A stretch of DNA of 9,330 nt from Zhenpiania hominis (lineage in GTDB: Bacteria; Bacillota; Clostridia; Peptostreptococcales; Anaerovoracaceae). The stretch covers positions 1 through 9,330 of the forward strand of contig NZ_JACRYT010000036.1 of the NCBI RefSeq assembly GCF_014333425.1, written 5' to 3'. Within the stretch, counting starts at the first letter, position 1, and every line of letters starts with the position of its first letter. The notes below the pieces were generated by a model. That model was not told the origin of the DNA. It searched no databases and saw only the letters and a program-made list of their open reading frames with translations. Both the position numbers and the translations under genes were made by a program. Positions 5,769 through 9,330 of this stretch are shown here, in pieces.

Positions 5769-7388
5769 ATGGTCAAGGCGGATTATCTGTTAAAAAGCAA
5801 TGCTGTGTTTACAGGAAAAGAAGACAGGCCTTTTTCCGGAGCAGTTGCTGTTAAAGGAAATAAAATTATAAAAGTTATGAAAAAAGAAGATGCGGATCGA
5901 TATGAGGCGGACAGTATTCTTGATTACGGCAATAAAATGATTATGCCGGGGTTTGTAGATGCGCATGTACATTATTTTATGGGGGCCATAGCGTACAGTG
6001 ATCATATATGTACGAAAATTGCAAATTCTGTTTCTGAAGAACACTGCGTAACGATTATGAAAGAATATGCCTCCGAACATCCTGAGGAGGAGCGGCTTCT
6101 GGGCATTGGATGGTTTCCTTCAAACTGGGGAGATGCACCTCTGCCTTCAAAGAAATCACTGGATGAGGCTTTTCCCGATAAACCGGTGTATTTAATAGCG
6201 GCAGATGTTCATACTCTATGGATGAATACAAAAGCTTTGGAGGAGTCGGACATCAAAGTGGATATGAAGCCTAGAAGTGGGAGCGTCGGCATTGATGAAA
6301 AGGGAGAATTGAGCGGTCTGCTTTTTGAACCGGATGCCATGGCGCCCGCTATGTTAAAGGTACAGGAATTTAAGACAGCGGAAATGATCAAAATGAATGA
6401 GGCGTTCCTGAGCCATATCGCAAGATGCGGTGTAACGAGTATAAGCGAAATGTCCGCCGATCCATATAAAACAGAAGTCTTTGCCAAATACTGTTCTCTC
6501 AAGGAGATGGAAAAACAGGGAAGACTTACAGTCAGGATGCATATTTATACCGAATTGGCAGGGCATACGGATTTTACCGCGGCAAAAAAGTGGCAGGGGA
6601 TTCTAAATAGTGAGAAGCTTCGGCTTAGCGGGGTAAAAGGATTTGTTGATGGAGTAACGTCGACCTTTACCGGGTTACTTCTTGAACCATATAGCGATAG
6701 AATGGACACAAGAGGTATTGATGTGCCTAATCTTTCCCGTGAAGAAATGGAGCCCTGCATTATTGCAGCGAATAAAGCGGGGCTTTCTGTAAGACTCCAT
6801 GCGATTGCGGACGGATCAGTGCGTATGGCTCTCGATATGTATGAAGCTGCCATTCGGACAAATGGAAGCGAGGGGATCTATAACACAATTGAACACATTG
6901 AAAATATTCACCCACAGGATTTTCACAGATTTAAGGAACTTCAGGTAATCCCTTCCATGCAGCCTTATCATCTGACACTGGATGCTTTTGAAAAGGTCGG
7001 GCGGATCGGGGAAGAACGATGCAGATGGGAGTGGCCGCACAAGTCATTGCTAAAGGCGGGGGCCGTACTTGCATTTGGCACCGATTATCCGGTTGTGGAC
7101 TTTAATCCATATCCGACAATTTACGCAGCCGTTACAAGACTGGATGATAATGGAGAGCCAACCAGCGCCAATCCTCAGGAATCTATATCGCTGGCGGAGG
7201 CTTTGCGGGCGTATACTGCGGGAGCGGCAAAAGCATATGGCAGGGAGGACATTGGAATGTTGGAAGAGGGAAAACTGGCAGATATTATTGTAGTAGATAA
7301 AAATCTATTCGAAATATCTAAGAGGGAAATTCTTGATTGTCAAACGGCCATGACTATGTTCGATGGGAAAATTATTTTTGAGAAATAG
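5769..7388 (+). CDS. YtcJ/AepA-like amidohydrolase (Amidohydro_3), paralogue B
   Basis: A 539-residue hydrolase collinear with paralogue A from end to end. Metal and catalytic positions: H66-x-H68 in V-D-A-H-V-H, K290 in G-V-K-G-F-V-D-G, H344 in R-L-H-A-I-A-D-G, H376 in T-I-E-H, D439 in F-G-T-D-Y-P, then E-G-K-L-A-D-I-I-V. It differs from A at the substrate side: D-V-H148 replaces D-G-H150, and H-A-I-A-D-G-S replaces H-C-T-G-E-G-A after the third metal histidine. The two enzymes therefore probably act on different or successive substrates. Start ATG 5769 follows AAGGAGG (5753-5759) by 9 nt; that site overlaps the transporter's TAA stop, so translation is likely coupled. Last gene of the operon, followed by a terminator. 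No signal peptide is seen. The exact reaction is unknown. Confidence 0.88.
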   Translation: MVKADYLLKSNAVFTGKEDRPFSGAVAVKGNKIIKVMKKEDADRYEADSILDYGNKMIMPGFVDAHVHYFMGAIAYSDHICTKIANSVSEEHCVTIMKEYASEHPEEERLLGIGWFPSNWGDAPLPSKKSLDEAFPDKPVYLIAADVHTLWMNTKALEESDIKVDMKPRSGSVGIDEKGELSGLLFEPDAMAPAMLKVQEFKTAEMIKMNEAFLSHIARCGVTSISEMSADPYKTEVFAKYCSLKEMEKQGRLTVRMHIYTELAGHTDFTAAKKWQGILNSEKLRLSGVKGFVDGVTSTFTGLLLEPYSDRMDTRGIDVPNLSREEMEPCIIAANKAGLSVRLHAIADGSVRMALDMYEAAIRTNGSEGIYNTIEHIENIHPQDFHRFKELQVIPSMQPYHLTLDAFEKVGRIGEERCRWEWPHKSLLKAGAVLAFGTDYPVVDFNPYPTIYAAVTRLDDNGEPTSANPQESISLAEALRAYTAGAAKAYGREDIGMLEEGKLADIIVVDKNLFEISKREILDCQTAMTMFDGKIIFEK

Positions 7389-7395
7389 ACGCCGG

Positions 7396-7428
7396 GAACT
7401 GGGACATTAAAATGTTCCGGTTCTTTTT
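7396..7428 (+). terminator. Rho-independent terminator of the operon
   Basis: A 12-bp stem (7396-7407 with 7412-7423, including two G-T wobble pairs) closes a four-base loop and is followed by TTTTT (7424-7428). It lies 7 nt after the stop of paralogue B. Confidence 0.85.
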
Positions 7429-7686
7429 AATGTAGGGTGTAAGAGCACACGAATGAGGGAAATGATCCGCAATTTCTAAAACAAGGAGAAGATCGTATAA
7501 ATATTTCGGGCTCGCGAGGGAAAAGAATGGGCAAAACGGGAAATTTCGTGAAAAAGGATGTTTTTCGACTCTGCCAGTCCATAAGTTTTATACGATTTTT
7601 GTTAAATCAAAATCCTTTCGGATGGGGCTTCCCGTTTCGGCGGGAGCGCTTAAAATCAATGGAAAACAGAATTGAGAATTGTGTGA
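7429..7686. other. Intergenic stretch, no gene recognised
   Basis: This stretch lies between the operon terminator and the right IS flank. It holds an 8-bp palindrome CTCGCGAG (7511-7518) and a GC-rich hairpin at 7627-7647 with one bulged base and no T-tract. A frame with ATG at 7527 gives 61 codons, but it resembles nothing I know and its last codons lie in the IS, so I do not call it a gene. An AAGGAG at 7484-7489 has no start at proper spacing. The stretch may be an eroded remnant. Confidence 0.5.
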
Positions 7687-7703
7687 TAATCTTCTCCGTG
7701 AAA
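7687..7703 (+). repeat. Inner 17-bp flank of the right IS (old duplication, right half)
   Basis: TAATCTTCTCCGTGAAA abuts the IS end at 7704 and pairs with 1627-1643 (15 of 17 identical, with two adjacent transitions). Deleting one IS and joining 7703 to 1644 would leave a plausible uninterrupted sequence running into the TTGACA box at 1645. Confidence 0.65.
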
Positions 7704-7766
7704 TGTCAATAACTTTTGAAAATGTCACTTTTTAATCCTAAGTTTCACTCGAGAAAATGTCACTTT

Positions 7767-7792
7767 CATAAAAGGGCTTTTGCCCTTTTATG
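7767..7792. terminator. Perfect 11-bp hairpin at the transposase 3' end (right copy)
   Basis: Counterpart of 182-207: arms 7767-7777 and 7782-7792 around TTTT, with the transposase stop inside the second arm. Here it also faces transcription coming from the cargo side. Confidence 0.7.
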
Positions 7793-9137
7793 AAGCTGAT
7801 TGCTGCTTCTCAAAAAACAGTTCATACAAAAATTTAAGTGAAAGATTATAATCCTCCATCCACCAGATGGCTTTCCATTCATCACTGCTATGGCGCAGCT
7901 GCAAATGCGGTTCTACGGCTGTCCGTACTTTTTTGGGAACCTTTTTACTGGCGTTTTTATTTTGGGGTTTCAGGTAACGGATTGTGTCGTAAATCTTACC
8001 ATTGTACGCCACCCGGATACCAAAACGCGGGTTTATCAACACAGTGATTTCGCGGCGGGCATTGATGATCGGGAATCCCCGGTCTAAAATCCGGAAACAG
8101 CGGTTCTTGAAAGAAAAGGTTCCGGCAGCATCTGTCTTCCGAGTATGCTTCACGCAAAGAATGGAATCCAGGTCAATCCCTTTTGATAAAGGAACAAAAA
8201 TGGATTCTGCTTCCGGAGTGACAGAGAACTTCTGATTGAAGAGTTTCCGGTATTCGGTTTCCAGAAAACGGTTTGCTTCTGACAGAGTTTTGATGCCCCG
8301 CTTTGCGAACTCAACAGGAAGCCTGCTCTGCAGAGTCGCCCATAAGCGTTCGATGCGTCCTTTTGCCTGAGGCGTTTTTGCAAAGATGAGGTCAATCCCC
8401 AGTTCATGCATGGAACGGCCAAACTGGGTCAGATGGACGGTTTTGCCGGCGATCAGTTCATCTACCGTAAGCTTTCCCGTCTTAGGAGAACGGAAGATGG
8501 TATGATTGTCCGAATAAACGGTCTGGGGAATACCGAAGTCCATGCAGCATTGGTGCATGGTTTCCAGATAACCATAGAGGCATTCATTCTGCGTAAGGAA
8601 AAGGCCGACGACCTGCCCGGTAGCATCATCGATGGCGCCGTGGAGGGCGTATTTAACACTGCCGCCGAACCATTCATAAGGAGTGGCATCGATCTGGATG
8701 AGCTGTCCGGGATGAGGTTTGCGTTTCCGGCGGTGGGTACGGTGACGAATTTTTTTCTTTTTAGGGCTTTCAAAACCTGCATTTTTTAGTATACTGGAAA
8801 GAGCAGAGTAGGAAAGAGAGATTCCAAAGTCTGCTAAGAGAATATCTTTGAAATGGAGGAAGTTGACCCCAGAGAATTCCGGGCGGGAAAAAATCTTAAG
8901 GACAGCTTCCTTCGTTTCATCTGAAACAGCGTGAGCAGGTTTTCTACCGGTATTTTTATGGATGAGGGATTCAGCGCCAGAGGTAAGGACTCCTTTCTTT
9001 AAACGTGTAATCTGGCGGGTAGAAAGACCTAAGAGTTCAGCGGCCTGTTGTCTGGAAATAGACTTGTCGATGAAACGGTTGATGACAGTAAGAGTTTTCA
9101 GTTGTTCCTGTGACAATGTAATTTTACCTTCTTTCAT
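7788..9137 (-). CDS. DDE transposase of the right IS copy
   Basis: The predicted 449-residue protein is identical to that of the left copy, with catalytic D150, D210 and E263, the N-terminal helix-turn-helix and the basic linker. The frame is intact, so either copy could supply transposase for the whole unit. This copy lies on the same strand as the resident transposase fragment just beyond its start (9330-9196), but that fragment stops before reaching it. Confidence 0.93.
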   Translation of the reverse strand: MKEGKITLSQEQLKTLTVINRFIDKSISRQQAAELLGLSTRQITRLKKGVLTSGAESLIHKNTGRKPAHAVSDETKEAVLKIFSRPEFSGVNFLHFKDILLADFGISLSYSALSSILKNAGFESPKKKKIRHRTHRRKRKPHPGQLIQIDATPYEWFGGSVKYALHGAIDDATGQVVGLFLTQNECLYGYLETMHQCCMDFGIPQTVYSDNHTIFRSPKTGKLTVDELIAGKTVHLTQFGRSMHELGIDLIFAKTPQAKGRIERLWATLQSRLPVEFAKRGIKTLSEANRFLETEYRKLFNQKFSVTPEAESIFVPLSKGIDLDSILCVKHTRKTDAAGTFSFKNRCFRILDRGFPIINARREITVLINPRFGIRVAYNGKIYDTIRYLKPQNKNASKKVPKKVRTAVEPHLQLRHSSDEWKAIWWMEDYNLSLKFLYELFFEKQQSAS

Positions 9138-9146
9138 AGCTTTTAT

Positions 9147-9174
9147 AGAATATCAAAAAGAGACAGAATCTCAA
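9147..9174 (-). promoter_or_regulatory. Candidate transposase promoter, nearly leaderless (right copy)
   Basis: TTGAGA (9174-9169) and TATTCT (9152-9147) on the minus strand with a 16-bp spacer, identical to the left copy. Confidence 0.4.
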
Positions 9175-9195
9175 GTGAATCCTAAGGAGACATTA

Positions 9196-9330
9196 TCACA
9201 AGTTAATAACAATGGTTTCATCTGAGGGTTGTTCAACGAACACAGATTTGGTATGATGGATAGGAAGAGAGAACTTTGCATTGAATTTCTTTATGTAGGA
9301 GTGGAGAAATTCATTTGCGCCCTCTATCGT
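9196..9330 (-). pseudogene. Upstream part of the same interrupted resident transposase gene
   Basis: Read on the minus strand from the window edge at 9330, the frame gives G-A-N-E-F-L-H-S-Y-I-K-K-F-N, then K-F-S-L-P and S-V-F-V-E-Q-P-S-D-E-T. It enters the IS at 9211 and meets a TGA at 9198-9196 after six codons that include IS bases. The IS copies' transposase has the counterpart A-N-R-F-L-E-T-E-Y-R-K-L-F-N-Q-K-F-S, then S-I-F-V-P, at residues 288-316. The two proteins are thus related but clearly diverged. Joining this piece (through one copy of the 17-bp repeat) to the frame at 101-1 restores one uninterrupted reading frame, which confirms both the break and its exact position. The N-terminus and catalytic core lie beyond the window. 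Confidence 0.75.
9212..9228 (+). repeat. Right copy of 17-bp target-site duplication
   Basis: Perfect copy of 102-118, placed immediately after the right IS end (…TTAATAACA, last base 9211). After it the target gene continues as TTGTTCAACG. Together the two copies mark the insertion of the whole 9.1-kb unit. Confidence 0.9.

Larger units (their letters stand above)
119..9211. mobile_element. Composite transposon: two direct IS copies around an amidohydrolase/MFS operon
   Basis: Two full-length, apparently identical 1,508-bp IS copies in the same orientation enclose 6,077 bp of cargo. The outermost IS ends abut a perfect 17-bp direct repeat of the target, so the unit from 119 to 9211 entered as one piece. 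The target frame is restored when it is removed. Cargo genes are one regulator, two hydrolases and one transporter. No resistance, replication, conjugation or toxin-antitoxin gene is seen. Mobility as a unit is inferred from the outer duplication. A replicative cointegrate from a circular donor is favoured over simple cut-and-paste because of the near-identical inner flanks at 1627-1643 and 7687-7703. Confidence 0.85.
7704..9211 (-). mobile_element. Right IS copy, IS1202/ISNCY-like, 1,508 bp
   Basis: Same length, orientation and ends as the left copy, every position being offset by 7,585. I found no base difference when reading the two in parallel. The identity implies a recent duplication or ongoing gene conversion. 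The two direct copies give 1.5 kb of homology through which the cargo could be looped out. Confidence 0.88.

Noticed and set aside
7627..7647. GC-rich hairpin considered as a terminator or attachment site
   Set aside because: It has a bulge, no T-tract on the plus strand and no gene ending nearby.
7527..7712. 61-codon frame with ATG at 7527
   Set aside because: The upstream GAGGGA is only a partial ribosome site, no known domain is visible, and the last codons and stop are supplied by the IS.
1..9330. CRISPR array, tRNA, rRNA, phage or conjugation genes
   Set aside because: No regularly spaced repeats, no tRNA-like cloverleaf sequence and no matching genes were seen on either strand.

Overview
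The window reads as DNA from a low-to-moderate GC Bacillota (Firmicutes) anaerobe. The evidence is strong AGGAGG-type ribosome binding sites, TTG and GTG starts, a near-consensus TTGACA/TAAAAT promoter, and transposases resembling those annotated as ISNCY/IS1202-like in Clostridia-type genomes. The genus cannot be named from sequence alone.

Layout. A 9,093-bp composite mobile element (119-9211) lies inside a resident transposase gene on the minus strand. Its C-terminal part is at 1-118 and its more N-terminal part at 9212-9330. The element is bounded by a perfect 17-bp direct duplication of the target (102-118 and 9212-9228). Removing the element and one copy of the duplication restores one open frame. 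Each end of the element is a full copy of the same 1,508-bp insertion sequence (119-1626 and 7704-9211). The copies have the same orientation and show no difference by eye, and each carries one intact 449-codon DDE transposase on the minus strand. The interrupted resident gene encodes a divergent relative of that transposase.

Cargo. The 6,077 bp between the IS copies (1627-7703) hold a sigma-70 promoter and a structured leader, then a LuxR-type regulator read from TTG at 1825. A strong hairpin terminator follows. Next is a tight three-gene operon: YtcJ/AepA-like Amidohydro_3 hydrolase A (GTG 2838), a 12-TM MFS transporter (ATG 4483), and a second paralogous hydrolase B (ATG 5769). A terminator closes the operon at 7396-7428. 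About 275 bp follow in which I recognise no gene.

How the parts may work together (inference). The regulator probably senses a ligand through its GAF-like N-terminal half and controls the downstream operon. The MFS protein would import or exchange a small polar or anionic compound. The two metal-dependent hydrolases would cut related amide, formamide or cyclic-imide type bonds in it. The substrate cannot be read from the sequence. The arrangement is that of a self-contained, mobile uptake-and-hydrolysis module.

Most interesting structural point. The 17 bases immediately inside the left IS (1627-1643) and immediately inside the right IS (7687-7703) match at 15 of 17 positions. Outer and inner flanks together are what is expected if a circle carrying the cargo and one IS, already flanked by its own old 17-bp duplication, integrated replicatively into the resident transposase gene.
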